From Termitomyces sp. T153 (Eukaryota > Basidiomycota > Agaricomycetes > Agaricales > Lyophyllaceae): DNA of 64,000 bases. The translations under genes were made by a program, and so were the position numbers. The stretch is from NCBI GenBank assembly GCA_018296165.2, contig JACKQL020000030.1:248001-312000 (forward strand), given 5' to 3'. Every line of letters starts with the position of its first letter. The stretch's first letter is position 1. The notes beneath the pieces were generated by a model. The model was not told the origin of the DNA. It worked only from the letters and a program-made list of their open reading frames with translations, and ran no database searches. This document shows, piece after piece, positions 12,229 to 24,829 of this stretch.

Positions 12229-15200
12229 ATGGGTGGTCTACTCCGTAAAAAAAACAAGCAGCAGCAGTTAAAGCCAGTGCTGCCTCCACCACCACCGGCG
12301 TCCAATGTAACCACGACGACGACTGTGACACCGCTCTTTGCTCGGTTCGCGACAACGGCGAAGGAGGTACCGGATAAGCCGCGCCTCGTGTCGTCGCCCA
12401 TGGTCCTTGCGAGATCTGTGCCGTCAAAAGGAGCTGTTGCTCAGGCGACGATGATTCAGCCGATGCAGCAGCGGCGCGAGAGGAACGTGCGGCCTGGGAG
12501 TCGTGAGGCTCTGCCAACAACGCCCGTAGCTGGCCCGGGCCGAGGAACAGGTGGGTTGGCGACTGCAACGCAGCGTCCTCAAGGCGTTGAGGGACCGCTT
12601 GCCTCTGAGCACCGCACGCCGTCCATCCATGGTGAATACGCCCATCTCTGGAGCATGATTGTCGGTGCAGATGGGGCTTCGAGTTCGCCGCCTGAGCAAG
12701 CTCGACGATCGACGGAGAATCAGAACATCGGCTCAGAAAGCACGGGGTCGGCGTCGCGCGTTCTTGGCAGTGCCGCCTCCTCCACCGCTTCAAATCCAAA
12801 CCTTCACCTTCACCCAAACTTTCCTTCTTCTCCTCCTCCTATCGCACCGCCGCACACTTCTACACCCAAATCAACCTCTTCCGATCCCGATGTGGATCAT
12901 CCGCACTCGGATCGTCCGTCTTCCTCTTCCCGCTATACTTCCTCGACCCTAGGAGAGCCAGGAACGACGGCGACATCGCTGAGCCGGGATCCATGGAACG
13001 ATGTACAAGCCTCAGTATCAGCTTCGTTCTCATCATCATCATCACATCCGGCAGCACATTTTGTCCCACATCCATCTTACGAAAACGTCAGTTCAAACGT
13101 CAGCGCCAACGCTACTGACAGGAATAACGACATTCAAGTGATGGTGAGTAATTCATTCCGTTCCTATCTTCCCTATACCCTCATACACACACCATGTCTT
13201 GTCTATCTTCTTTTCGAGAGAGACTAAAGCTTGTTCGGCACATCCATATCTGCACGTAATGCACTGTGCAAAGATAGATAGACCTGCGTGTGGATCGCGT
13301 CCTCCCCTTCATAATCACCATCCCACCCCTACTCTATCTCCATCTTCCGTTCCCCCCCACCCTCCTGTCTACCATGTTGTACTGCTATGGTTATGCTTAC
13401 CACTGTGGTTATGCTTACTATCCCTTCTACCCACAGCCGCAGCCGTACCCGCACACTTACGATACCGCACCGAGCCGCAAGCTATCGAAGGGACACTCTG
13501 TGCGATCACCATCGGTAATTAACGTTCTCTACTTTCGTGCGTGATGATCGTTTCTTATGAATCAATATAGCCATTGGTGCGGAGTAACCATCCTCAATCG
13601 AACGGTAAACCAGGTTCGTGTCGTTTCTCTCCACGCAACCACACCCCGCTCCACGTCCACGTCCATCTACACTACGCTACGTACCCAGAGTACCTCATCA
13701 CTATACTGCAACCACAGCTAATACATAATCGACCATCCACCTTTCAAACCCAAATCCAAAAATACTAATCTACTCCCACATCAGATCCCAACACCACTAC
13801 GACTACCATCATCGGCGCCCCGGACGCATCGGCACATCTACACCACACGCTTTCTAATCCGCATCCCAATCACAAGTACGGCAATGGGGGATATAAAGAT
13901 TCGCAGCACAACCCGTCTCGCGCACCGCCGACGGCGTACGTTGGTCCTCCGTACACACACCAACACCAGAACCAGCACGAACAGCAGCAGCAGAAGATGA
14001 GTGGGCACTATCGTCCCGCTGGACCTGCTGTGCCTGTGCCTGCGCCGCAAACGCCGAGGAAGTCGAGTAACTCAAGTGGGAGGGGGCATGGGGTGGGGAG
14101 TGTGGACGGGCACTCAAGTGTGGATGGACATGCGAATGGGCATGCAAACGGATGCGCGAACGGGCACGCGAACGGGCACCCGAATAGACATGCAAATGGG
14201 CACGCGAACGGGCACGCGAATAGACATGCGAACGGGCACGCGAATGGTCTCGCCCCAGGGGGCAAACCGCTCATATTCGCCGCGATGGCTGCAGTCGATC
14301 AGGAGCAGGGGGAGTCTGTTGTCCAATATAAGAGTTGCGTTGGGGTTGGCGGGCAGGAACAGCAGGTGGAGCAGCAGCAACCAGTTCAGCAGGGGCAGCA
14401 GCACTTGGGAAACGCGCTCCCACCTAGACGAGAGTCGTTACTCCGTCACGCGCATACACCAGCGCAATCGCAATCTACGCCGTTGAAACCGTCTACACCG
14501 CCGCAACCTGTGGGACGCGCGGCGTCGTTTGTTGGGATTGCGTCACACCATGACCATGCCCACGTTAACGGTAGCGGCAGCGGCAACGGTATTCATATCA
14601 ATGGCAATAGTAACGGATTATACATGAATGGCATCGGCTACGCTAAAGGTCTCCCGTCCGCCCCATCCACCCCAATTGAGCCCAAAATTGAGCCCAAATC
14701 TCCCACGTCTGCACCCCTACGTACACGCCGACCCAGCAAATCCGCGCGTCCGTCTATCGACCACTCTCAAAAGGTTCTTTCTTCAGCTCCGGCCTCGATA
14801 TCGTCGCCATCCAAGCCAGAATCGCTACAGATAGATGGAGGAGACACGCTCGGCGTTCCGCTTGATGATGATCCGTTTGCGAAGGTGGAGGGTGTGAGAA
14901 TGCTTGCTGTTCCTGGGGCTGCGACTGCGAACTCGAGTCCTAATGTGAATGTGAACTCAGCGTCGGTTTCTGTTTCGGCTCCTTCGAGACCTAGTACACC
15001 GGAAAGACAGAGAAAGTCGGTGTTCGGGTCGTCGAGGCCTGGGAGTAGGGCTAATTTACGTCCTTCGACCTCGGCTTCGGCTTCGGTGTCGGTTCTGGGA
15101 TCGGGGTCGGTGTCGCCCTCGACAATGTCATCAGACGATGATATGCGGCGCGCGAATGCCAACGCTGATGCGCTCGGGAAGCCCGACGCGCACGCGCATG

Positions 15201-16978
15201 CTCACGCCGACCTCCCGATCCACGCTCCCCCGACGATCCCCGGCAACCCCGACGGTGCGGACTACCTCACGTCCTTTCTCAGCTTGCCCCGCCTCCTCGG
15301 CACGCTCCTTGAGTTCTTCACGTTCTATGAGTGGTGTTTGGTGCTGAGCTTGAGTCGGGAAATTAGGTTCATGATCGTGCAGAGTCCTGAGCTGAGGGAG
15401 ACGGTGTTGGAGAGGTTCTTGAAGACGGTGGGGTATAGAAGGTGGGTGAGGCTGGGTGCGGTGGGTACAGGTGCAGGGGGAGGAGAGGAGGCGGACCCGC
15501 TGTCGTTATCGTTGCAGGTGCGTGTTTTATGTGTGTTTTGGACTAAGATGTGCTTTGTTGACGCGTAGAACGAACAGGATCTCAGTGACTACATGCGTGG
15601 CGTATCGACGCCCACACATGAATACGCGCGTATCGCAGCGTTGTACAATCACTCGTTGTATGTGCACCCTTCGCACCGCGACCCATCGCTATACGAGACC
15701 GTGCGTCTTCTCGCGGCGTCGTGTCGCGCTTATTCGCGTGTTGTGTTGAGGCTGAGGGCACAGGCGGAGAAGGAGGTGGCGGTCGCGAGATCTCGTGCAG
15801 GGAGGGGAGGCGCATCAAGACCGCCAAGCCGAGTCCCGTCGCCGACTTTCTCGTATTCGAATCAGAGTCATGCATCGTCAGCGCAGAATTCAGGTTCCAA
15901 TTCCAACTTGAATGCGAATTCACAGCAGCACCAGCACCAGCTCACACCCGCACCCGCATCGGCACCCGCGCAACGACCGACGTTCTCATCTCCCTTATTC
16001 AGACCCAAGCGTGCGCCGCTCTTGCGCGTGTTCGTGCCGTCGCCCGATGGAGACTGGTTATCCGACAAGAGCGTTTTGGAATGCGAGGCAGAGTGCCGCA
16101 GGGCGGGCGTGAACGGCCTCATGCGGCTGGGTGACGTAGTCTGGGATGTGGCTGTGGGAGACGAGGGAAATGTGGGTCGGCTCGTGTGGGATGGGAGTTA
16201 TCTTATCGTGAGTTTCCCCGTTCTCTTCTCAACTCGTCTTTCTCTTCTCGCACCTCCTTCTGTTCCTGACTCTGATCTGTGCCCAAATCTAACATGAATC
16301 GACCCTCGTAGGACCTGGATTACACATACTCCCCGATCGGCGATCTTCCAAAGTACATGCCGACACTTGCGTTCCCGCCATCGTACTTCCATCGTGTTAT
16401 CAGGACTGGGCCGAGTGCGTCGAACCCGATTGCGCATATCGATCTGAGGCCGTGGGGTGAGGAGATTGCGGCAAATCTGCAGCTTCTGCAGGATCGTGTG
16501 CGCACGGAGACGTGAGTCGATAGAACTCTCTTTCGACAAATGAATGTGCTTATGTTTGATAATAGGCCACAGGGCACGTATCACAACGTTGTACGATGGG
16601 TGCACCGCTCATCATTCGTTATACGCCCACCTCCCAGAGGTCCACAGCGCTCTCCGCGCGTACCGATCCCGGAGTATGGGCTGTTTGTTGATCCGGGGTG
16701 GTATGGCACGATTGTGGTTGAGACGGAGGGGACGAATGAATCCCTGGCGGACTTGCAGGACCGGTGTGGACCCGGTGCGTTCCCTCCCCGACCGACGCCT
16801 GTCAATGGCGTAAAGGCTACGGATCGGGAAGGTAAACTTGTTTTTAGGATTTTGAGAGAGAAGAGGTACGTTAGTTGGTCCATGGTTATCTGATGATGAA
16901 ACTTATGCTTTGCTTCTGAGCAGCCGACCGGGTGAGATCTGGATACGCGCCGTTTCGCCGAAGGAGAAGCTTTTGTAA
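12229..16978 (+). CDS. Large uncharacterised protein, 8 exons, 1320 aa, low-complexity N-terminal half
   Basis: Exons 12229-13143, 13437-13514, 13571-13613, 13785-15517, 15569-16207, 16312-16511, 16566-16865 and 16924-16978 join to 3963 nt, a whole number of codons. The start ATG lies in CAAAATGGG; an in-frame ATG at 12124 would only translate the pyrimidine-rich leader into a false signal peptide. Residues 1-700 are Ser/Pro/Ala-rich with His-, Gln- and Asn-Gly-His runs and look disordered. The conserved-looking part begins near PIHAPPTIPGNPDGADYLTSF; LLEFFTFYEWCLVLSLSREIR followed by a helical segment is loosely F-box-like. Further on are LLRVFVPSPDGDWL, DVVWDVAVGDEGNVGRLVWDG, an HIDLRPWGEEIA block, and a C-terminal GLFVDPGWYGTIVVETEGT domain, which ends near KEKLL. 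I do not recognise a named family. Codon use and CpG are normal for host genes, and a fragment of exon 4 recurs near 58.4-58.6 kb. Confidence 0.75.
14126..14248 (+). repeat. In-frame 12-bp minisatellite coding (Ala-Asn-Gly-His)n
   Basis: About ten 12-bp units of the type GCGAACGGGCAC run in frame within exon 4 of the 1320-aa gene and encode a string of Ala-Asn-Gly/Arg-His tetrapeptides, with a few Cys, Pro and Arg substitutions. Unit length is a multiple of three, so copy-number change would keep the frame. Confidence 0.85.
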
Positions 16979-17624
16979 TCAAGTTATAAACTTTTTCCGA
17001 TTTACCATGCTGTTTTTCTGTCATTTATCTATCTGCACTAACCATCTTTCCTTTTTCTTTTATATCTTTCTTCATCTGGAACTATCATCAGGTCGACTAA
17101 TTATATATCCTTTGCTTATACAACCATAACCCATAACATCAAGACGCTTCATCATTCATAGATATAGGAATATTCTTTCACCTCGCATAAAAAAGCCTTG
17201 TTTCCCTTGATATCCTCGTGCTGTCATTATGTATACTTTTAATTTGTTCTTTAAGTCCGTTCTTTTCTCCGCCCTTCATGTGTGCCAACCATATACCTGG
17301 TCTATGTAACTACATGCTCTAGCACAAACTCCGATGATCGTAGTTAAGGAAAGTGACCTGTAAAGGATCCAGTATCACTCTTGAATATGTATTCAACACG
17401 GCACAACAGCGATTTTCGCGCTACTGGTACTTCGAAGTAAGTACTTTCTTCGAAGTACTTTGATCAAAATGACTCATGCAAATTCCAGGTGGTAGTTCAT
17501 AAGGATATGCATAGTATGCAGGATAAAGAATTTTCTATGAAAGCAGAGTCCACAAGCATAAGTCTGAATGCAAGATATGAATAAGTTCATACTTCTGCAA
17601 GAGAGAGCATCTCTGGAAAGTGGC
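16979..17624. other. 3' flank with a short palindromic hairpin
   Basis: T-rich 3' flank of the 1320-aa gene followed by unremarkable sequence. At 17428-17461 the perfect palindrome TACTTCGAAGTA is followed eight bases later by CTTCGAAG, so the segment can fold in more than one way. No gene seen. Confidence 0.45.
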
Positions 17625-18886
17625 TGTCAGGGGATGTCCCATTCCCCCTCTGTCCTGTTCTCCCTCCTTATGGTTTTCCTTTATTCTCCTTTGTTTTCCC
17701 TATCTGCTGGTCCCAGTTCTAGCCCTCAGGCTGCACTGGTTTTCTGTCCATAATTCTGACAAGTGTTGCTCCTTCCACATGGCCTCTTACCAGACCCCTG
17801 GTTTGTTTTCTGCATTCCAGGCCTACCACTCATTATAGGCCTCCCATCTTTGGACTACAAGTACCTTTGACTTAAGGGCTATCTTTTGGTAATATTTGTA
17901 CATGATCACATGCTGGGAGTCTGGAGATCGAGGCCATTTACAATGGATTTTGGCTTTTTGATCAGACTCCAGATTTGGTTGTTGTTGAGTGTTTCTTCCA
18001 GAAGCTCTAGAGTAAATTTTCCAAACACTGGCATTGGGGATCCTTAGACTTGTTCTCTTTGGATCTCCCTCTGCCAGGTGAGTAGCTAGAACTCTAGAAC
18101 TTTTTGTAGATCTGGAATAGACTTTGGATCTCCCTCCACCAGTTGTGTGATTGAGCCACAGCCTCCAGAGGTTGCTCTTACAGCAGAAAAAGTCTCTAGA
18201 TTTGGTCTGGGAGCCCCCTTTTTTGATTGCCTGAGTTTCTACTTGGTTCCTCAGAAGGTCTCTCCCCCACCAGTGTCTTAGTGCCTCCTGTGCTCCTCCT
18301 ATGACCCAACCAACCCCTCCAGCACCTCCCCCCGATGCTTCAAGCCCCCAGGACAGTGCCTGGCGTTGTTTATTGTCCCTGGAGACACAAGTTCAACTTA
18401 CCCAAGCCTCCCTTACCTCCCACACCACTGAACTCACTCAGCTCCATCAAACCACTAAAGCAGTGTCCCTTTCCCTCCAGGCCCTCCTGGAATGTCTCCT
18501 CCTCACTCTACCCCTCCCCCTGGACCCCAGCTGCTGCAGGAAGGTTCTTTTCTGCACCTAGCTTGGAGGTTTCAGCACCCTGCTCCAAACTTCCTTGCTC
18601 TGCACTCCCTGATGTATTTGATGGGGACTCCAGATTTGGTTGTTGTTGGGTATTTTTTTCCAGAAGCTCTAGAGTAAATTCTCCAAACATGAGGACTCCA
18701 GATGTGGTTGGTGTTGGGTGTTTTTTCCAGAAGCTCTAGAGTAAATCATTGGGGATCCTTAGACTTGTTCTCTTTGGATCTCCCTCTGACAGGTGAGTAG
18801 CTAGAACTCTAGAACTTGTAGATACTAAATAGACTTTGGATCTCCCTCTGCCAGTTGTGTGATCAAGCCTCAGCCTCCAGAGGTCA
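17625..18886 (+). mobile_element. Truncated A/C-family LTR element (E): LTR, gag start, partial second LTR
   Basis: A unit beginning TGTCAGGGGA at 17625 leads into LTR text that matches element C's LTR: GGGGATCCTTAGACT, TCTCTTTGGATCTCCCTC and GTTGCTCTTACA, ending about 18182. A gag N-terminal segment follows at 18301-18600 (DSAWRCLLSLETQVQL, LHQTTKAVSLSLQALLECL; compare element A at 41497-41250). Sequence then jumps at about 18620 into a second LTR with the same GGGGATCCTTAGACT block, which also contains duplicated TCTAGAGTAAAT motifs. Most of gag and all of pol are missing. The second LTR is interrupted near 18887 by solo LTR D1; its last bases may resume at 19940-19951. Confidence 0.55.
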
Positions 18887-18887
18887 C

Positions 18888-19939
18888 TGTCATGACCTAT
18901 TCCCAGACTTCTGGACCTCTTTCCAAGCCACCCAGCTTCCCTGGAGTTCCCTCCCAACACCCCCTCAACTCACCCCAACCTTTGTTCACCCATGGTGCCT
19001 ACCCTGGCTAACTCTGATGCTTCCCTGGCAAACCCCAACAACCTTCTGGCAAACCCTGACTTTTCCCCTGTGGACTCCATTGTTTCCCCTTTTCCTAAAA
19101 AGCTCCTGAGTCTCTCCAACATCTCCCCTGACCTAGGCACATATCACTAGCTTGTCTCATCAACCCACTCAACTACTCCAGAACTTCCCAACAACTACAG
19201 AGCAGACCATGTTCCCATCAGAACATTATTGTGGTCTGCCATCTGATCAGAACTGACACCTGTCAACTCTGCACAGCTCTGATGAGCCCCATCATTGCAC
19301 CCTCAATCCCCAGAGGAGGTCCAGTAGTTAGTATATAAGTTGTAGAGTAGCATCCATTATGCTAGTCTTGATATTACCTATAGTTACCTGTTTCTTGTTA
19401 TGTTTTGTCTCTGTTTCCATCTCTAGTCTTGTGTCTCTCTCAATCTATCTTGTTTTTGTCTCTGTCTCATCTCAACTCCATCTTGCTTTGTTTATCTCTG
19501 TTTCCTTCATCATTGCCTAAGTTCCTTTCAACTCTAATGCCATTATAAACTCTGCACATAAGTTATGACCCTCCAACATTCATAATTAACTCTGGACCTT
19601 GCTCCATGCTTGACCCCAGAACCCATCATCATTAATCGATCCCCCATCAAGCTCTGGCCCCACTCCCATCACTTGTGTAGCCTCCACTTGCCCCACAGTC
19701 TGTATATTTGCCTACAGACTTGTGCCTGATGCCTCTCCAAACCCAACCCTTATCATACCTGGTCTTAGACTTCCTTGGACCACCCCAGGCTTGCTTGAAC
19801 CACTTCTCTTGGCTTACTCTTGCAAGTATCTGAAGTCTGGACCACCCTGGAGCACTAGGTTATAAGCACAGGACATTGTGTCTGCCTAGTAAGGACTTGC
19901 CCAGTGAAGCTGAGCCCCCATGGTCAGCAGAACCTGACA
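18888..19939 (+). repeat. Solo LTR D1, TSD GTCAC
   Basis: The 1052-bp unit starts TGTCATGACC and ends AACCTGACA, with GTCAC on both sides (18883-18887 and 19940-19944). It carries TATATAAGTTGTAGAGTAGC and the CTAGTCTTGATATTACC leader near 19333-19380. It is the same family as 20226-21295 and 48561-49702. It sits inside the second LTR of element E: the left flank GCCTCCAGAG and the right flank CCTTAAC both fit the end of that LTR. Confidence 0.75.
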
Positions 19940-19951
19940 GTCACCCTTAAC

Positions 19952-20225
19952 TTGGTGAAGTAGCATGTGCTTCAAAGGTTGTTGATAAGTTCTGAGATGA
20001 GTGGCAAGGGATAGCAATTCTTTACTGCCATTGCATTTAAGACTCAATAATCCTGAACCAGACAAAGAGACCTATCCTTCTTTTTAATAAAAAAGACTGG
20101 GGAGGCCATTGATATCAAGAAGGTGTGAGAGGATGTGGGCCATGTTGCAGAATCCATGTATTTCCTGGAAGGAGCACATAGAGGGTGAGATAAATGCACA
20201 AGGCTTAACTCAGACAGACAGTCAG
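19952..20225 (-). pseudogene. Ty3 reverse transcriptase fragment
   Basis: On the minus strand the text reads FFIKKKD, then LVQDY, VLNAMAVKNCYPLPLISELI and CYFTKL, the N-terminal part of a Ty3 RT domain, as in elements A and C (MVKNCYPLPLISELITTS). In-frame stops and the short length show that it is dead. It is wedged between solo LTR D1 (plus) and D2 (minus). Confidence 0.7.
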
Positions 20226-21295
20226 TGTCAGGTTCTGCTGACCACAGGGGCTCAGCTTAACTGGGCAAGTTGTTATTAGGTGGATGCAATGCCCTATGCT
20301 TATAACCTAGCACTATGGGGAGGTCTGGACTTCAGGTACTTGCAAGGGTAAGCCAAGGGGAGCAGTCCAAGCAAGTCCAGAGTGGTCCATGAGAGTCTAA
20401 GACAAGATGGGAAGAAGGGTTGGGTTTGAAGAAGCCTCAGGTACAAGTCCAGAGGCCAATACAGAGGGTGTGGGGCAAGTGGAGGCCACATGAATGATCA
20501 GAGCAGGGCTGGAGATTGATGGGTTCTGGGGCTGAGTGTAGGGCAAGGTCTGGAGTTAATCATGAATGTATGAGGTCATAAAAGTATGGTTGGAGTTCAT
20601 AATAGAGTTAGAGTTGAAAGGGACTCAGGCAACAATAAAGGAAATAGAGGCAGGTGAGACAAGATGGAGTCAAGACAAGACAGAGATAAGAATGAAATAG
20701 ATTAAGAAAGAACACAAGACTAAAAAAAGATGAGTCTAGAAACAGAGACAAGAATGGAAACATAACAGACACAAAACATAACAAGAGAATAATGGCAATA
20801 TCAAGACTAGTGTAATGGATGCCACTCTACAACTTATATACTAGCTACTGGACCTCCTCTTGGAATTGAGGGTGCAATGGCAGGGCTTGTTGGAGCTGTG
20901 CAGGGTTGATGGGTGTTGGTTCTGATCAGATGGCAGGTCACAGTGATATTCTGATGGGAACTGATGGGAACATGGTCTGCCCCATAGCTATCAGGAAGTT
21001 CCAGAGTGGTTGGGTAGGTTGTGGTGACAAGTCAGTGACATATGCCAGGATCAGGAACAGTGTTGGAGGTGTCCAGGGGCTCAGGAGGAGAAGGGGAAGT
21101 GACAGGGCCCACAGGGAACATGTCAGGGTTTGCCAAGGGGCCATCCAGGTTTCCTGGGGAAGCATTGGAGTTAGCTGAGGTAGGTGCCATGGGTGAACAA
21201 AGGTTGGGGCAGGTTAAGGAGGGTATTGGTGGGTACTCCAAGGAGGCAGGGTTGAAGGGGGGGGAGGCCCAGAGGTCCAGGAGTGGGTTGTGACA
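20226..21295 (-). repeat. Solo LTR D2, inverted, imperfect TSD
   Basis: A 1070-bp minus-strand copy: the left edge reads TGTCAGGTTC and the right edge TTGTGACA, so in its own direction it starts TGTCACAACCC and ends AACCTGACA. The flanks are GTCAG (20221-20225) and GTTAG (21296-21300), a TSD with one C/T mismatch. It contains the complement of TATATAAGTTGTAGAGTGGC near 20825-20850. Confidence 0.7.
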
Positions 21296-21984
21296 GTTAG
21301 ACAGGACAATAATGTGTCAGAACCTGCATCCAAACCAGGAGATTGGAGAAATCTGATCAAATTGGGTTAGACCAAGACCAAATTGAGACCAGATTCCAAT
21401 CAAATTCCAACCAGGTCCTAATCAGGTCAGATTCAGCAGACGGAAAGATTGGAACCTCATTGGACTGGCTTGGAGGGTTCAATCATGATCAAGGGCCAAT
21501 GAAAACTGATCATACAGAATTGAAAAACCAAGATCAAATTTCTGATGTTATTTCTCAAGAAAAACTAAAGGCCCCTCAAAACCAAGTGCAGATTTATTGG
21601 CACATCAAGAAGTAGCTACAACCATTGTAGACTTTTCTAGAATTTTGAAAGTCCGCTAAAGCGAGGTATGGAATGAAAGTGGAATGCGGTTCCGGCTGAT
21701 CAGTTGTGGTCGCATGCTTTGTGCCCTCTCTACTCTGAACTGTCATCTACACATGGCTTACTTGCGCTTGTTCTTGTGTTTTTGCTCATGCTCGCATTTT
21801 CCATTGTAGACTTTTCTAGAATCTCCAAAGGTGTCATGTGACCTATTGCAAGGGAGCCAAGGTTCGTATCGAGAACCCTTTCTTTTACTTATGTAAGAGT
21901 CGAGGAAGGGAATCTATATAAGTCTTGCCTTATTGAGAAAGTCGAAAGCACAGGGAAATGGCGCTTAATCATTCTTATAGGTTA
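21296..21984. other. Degenerate spacer left of the P450 arm
   Basis: The first half is rich in short GATCAAATT/CCAATCAAATT-like repeats. The second half repeats GTAGACTTTTCTAGAAT near 21627 and 21802. From about 21640 CpG is present again. No gene is seen; homology to the right P450 arm begins at about 21985. Confidence 0.4.
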
Positions 21985-22152
21985 TCAATCTGATCAAACG
22001 TGTCACTCCAGCAAGGGAAATGGGGGTACATTCCTTCTATAGCATTCCATTTCACGGTGATTCATACTCTGAAGCGATACAAGTACATGGCTATCTCAAA
22101 TTGATTCATTGCGGGTCAACATACCATAACTCCTGGCTAGACTCCTGCTAAC

Positions 22153-24365
22153 TCAAGAATCGTGGCCTTCGTTAATTGTTGCTTTGATCAAAGTTTCTGC
22201 TTGTTTCGATCGTGGTTTAATTGAACACTTGAACGGCAAAGGCAAACTTAAGAACTTGGTGAGAACTTAGCGTTGGCTTCAATGAATAGAACTGACCAAA
22301 CTAAGGCGGAGGTATATTCATGAGAAGGTTCTATGATATTTCCTTTCTCGTCCCGGGCTTTTGTGATGTCGAAAACAGTAAGGATTGATGCAATGGCAAT
22401 CCAGATTGCAGATAATGCCATGTGACGTCCAGGGCATACCCTAAAATTAGCTTTAGCTCCGGAAACGACATCAATAAACGCTTGACATTACCGTCGACCA
22501 AATCCAAATGCCGCATGTATTGGGTCTTTCACATCCGGATTTAACTTTCCATCCTTTATGAACCGATCTGGATTAAACTCAAATGGGTCAGGATAGAACT
22601 TCTCATCATGTAGCATGGCCCTATTCAAAATCAGAAATACCGGTGTTATCAGGGAACTATGAGAGATACCAATTTCCAATGTTGAACTTACCATCCATTG
22701 GCTATGACCAAGGAACCTTTTGGAAGCCGGTATCCCATGTATTCATCATCAGCCTCGAGGAGATGTGGTACACCTGCCCAAGGGCTCATTAACAGAAGGA
22801 ATACAAGGTAAAATATCTCTGTTCGTACCGAATGGTGCAACATCCCTCCATCTCAACGTTTCTTTAGTGATCGCAGTGATATATGGCAAAGAATCTTCGT
22901 CATCAAAGGTCGGCAGCTGGTTGGGACCGACGACTCGGTCGAGCTCCTCCTGGGCCTTCTTGACTACAGCGGGATTCTCGAGGAGGCCAAGGATACAAGA
23001 TGAGATGGCCGACACCGTCTGTTTGGACATAATCAGTGAGCCAGACCAGTTGCATAAATATGTTGACTCACTGTGTCCGAACCAGCTGAATTTCGATGGG
23101 TCATATGAGATGAATTGCATCGACAATTGTGCATTGAGCTCACCTGTATACATCGCTCCGGCTACCGATTTGATCATATATTCCTGTACCTTGATATCAC
23201 GTGATTCATCCATATCCTGCAGGCTCCTCAGCATAAAAGATGAGGCAGCATCTCCGTTTCGCTGTGTGTGATCCATCAGTAAAAGAATGACCAGTTTTGG
23301 ATGACCAAGAATTCACAATGTTACGTTTCGCCGCATCGTAGGGCACATTGACCATATCTGATGCTAGGTTGCGCCACTCTTTTGCTTTGCGCTTGAAGTC
23401 GGCGAAAGGCATCCAATCGGGTATGTATCTAAGGATAGGTAGAAAATCGACAAGGAAAGCCCCCGGAACAGCGGCAGTGAAGAGAGCCTGAGTGGCCTTG
23501 GCTGCCGTCTTTATGTAAGGATCATCTTTGGACTGAATTTCTAATCCATATGTTCCTCTCAAGATGGTCTCACCCGCCATCCTGGAGAAAATATAAAAAT
23601 GTTACGCAAGAAGGAGATTGATTCAGTGTTTACGAACTGTCGAAGATTCCCATCCAGGTCATCCGATGATTTTAGTAAAGCACGGAGAAGACCGTGAGTG
23701 GCCTTCAATTCAAGGGGGCGGAAACGGATGGAAGCAGTGGCGTTGAATTCTTGATGCAGTAATCGTCTATATCGGCGCCTTCAGGCAAACATTTAGCCAC
23801 AAACAGCGCAGGAAAAAAATTAGCACTCACCAATAATCGCCTAATACCCAGGATCGTGGAAAATTGGTCAAATTCGGTCGGTGAACTCACCATATGGCAT
23901 CCAGGCTATGTGAAAATTCCAACCCATCAGTTCGTTTAGCATCGGCATCCTTGCTCTGTCAAATCATCTTGATAAGCTTCGTACGAAGCATTGCCGATGA
24001 TCGACAATCACCTGCTGGAGTATATCGAAGACCTCTTCTCCAACAGATCACTGGTCATCTTTTCATTGTCCAGGACGATGATAGATGTGCCCACAACATT
24101 AATATGAATAATGTCAGAGCCTTGAAGATAGAGTCAGTCTTTACATCTGGAGACGTGTCGTGAAACACTGACCGAATTCCTGGCACCACTTATGATAGGT
24201 TACCCATTCGAAGCTTTTCGGTATGTCCAGGAGGTTGCCTATGATCGGAAGCTTCTTCGGACCAGGTGGGAGAGGTAAGCGTTCGCTATTTCTACGTTGC
24301 CTGAGGTAAAGGTAGGGAGCAATTATGAACAAAAGGACACCAATATCAAGTAGAATGTTTGCCAT
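22153..24365 (-). CDS. Cytochrome P450 monooxygenase, left copy (13 exons, 517 aa)
   Basis: Exons on the minus strand: 24365-24173, 24120-24012, 23955-23891, 23840-23831, 23778-23638, 23581-23317, 23261-23144, 23085-23072, 23018-22829, 22773-22692, 22620-22492, 22440-22297 and 22246-22153, totalling 1554 nt with a TGA stop. An N-terminal membrane anchor (residues 4-20) and the proline hinge LPLPPGPKKLP suggest an ER-bound class II enzyme. P450 signatures are complete: W126-x3-R130 in the C helix, AGSDTT in the I helix (about 300-306), E358-x2-R361, FNPDRF (411-416) and the haem loop FGFGRRVCPGR with Cys441. The sequence style is that of fungal O-methylsterigmatocystin oxidoreductase-like P450s, but the substrate is unknown. 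The 10-nt fourth exon supplies the W of WxxxR. It differs from the right copy by scattered substitutions (for example WRRYR against WRRHR) and has no disabling change that I could see. Confidence 0.9.
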
Positions 24366-24829
24366 GAGGGAATAGTGGCAAAGAACTCGCGTTGGCTTTT
24401 AAGCCAATCGATGAGAGAAAAAGCCATAGTGGAGCGGTACAAGAAGCTCAATGTATAGGGTCACACAATAGGAAATGAGCTTAGAGCATCACGTCTTGGC
24501 GGCCCACGGGAATGAATGATAGAACATTCGAAGTCCTATATTCTTCAGAGTAGTCAAAGAAATATATTTCGCCAGCGGTAGGGCACTTCCCTATGCGGCC
24601 AGACATCCACTATGTATGGAAGCGATGGCAAGTTTTACTCAAAGGGGTTTTGACGCTACTCCACTTGCACCTATACCGTGACATACTTAGTTTTATAGTT
24701 AGTTTATTCTTTATTAGGTCTACCAGGGCAGAGTCCTTACAGATTACCTTAGCCGTCGGTAGATTTCAATAGTGTAAGAAATTGAAAATAGAGCACTGTC
24801 AAAGCTCCACCACCAGATACAGGTATCCT

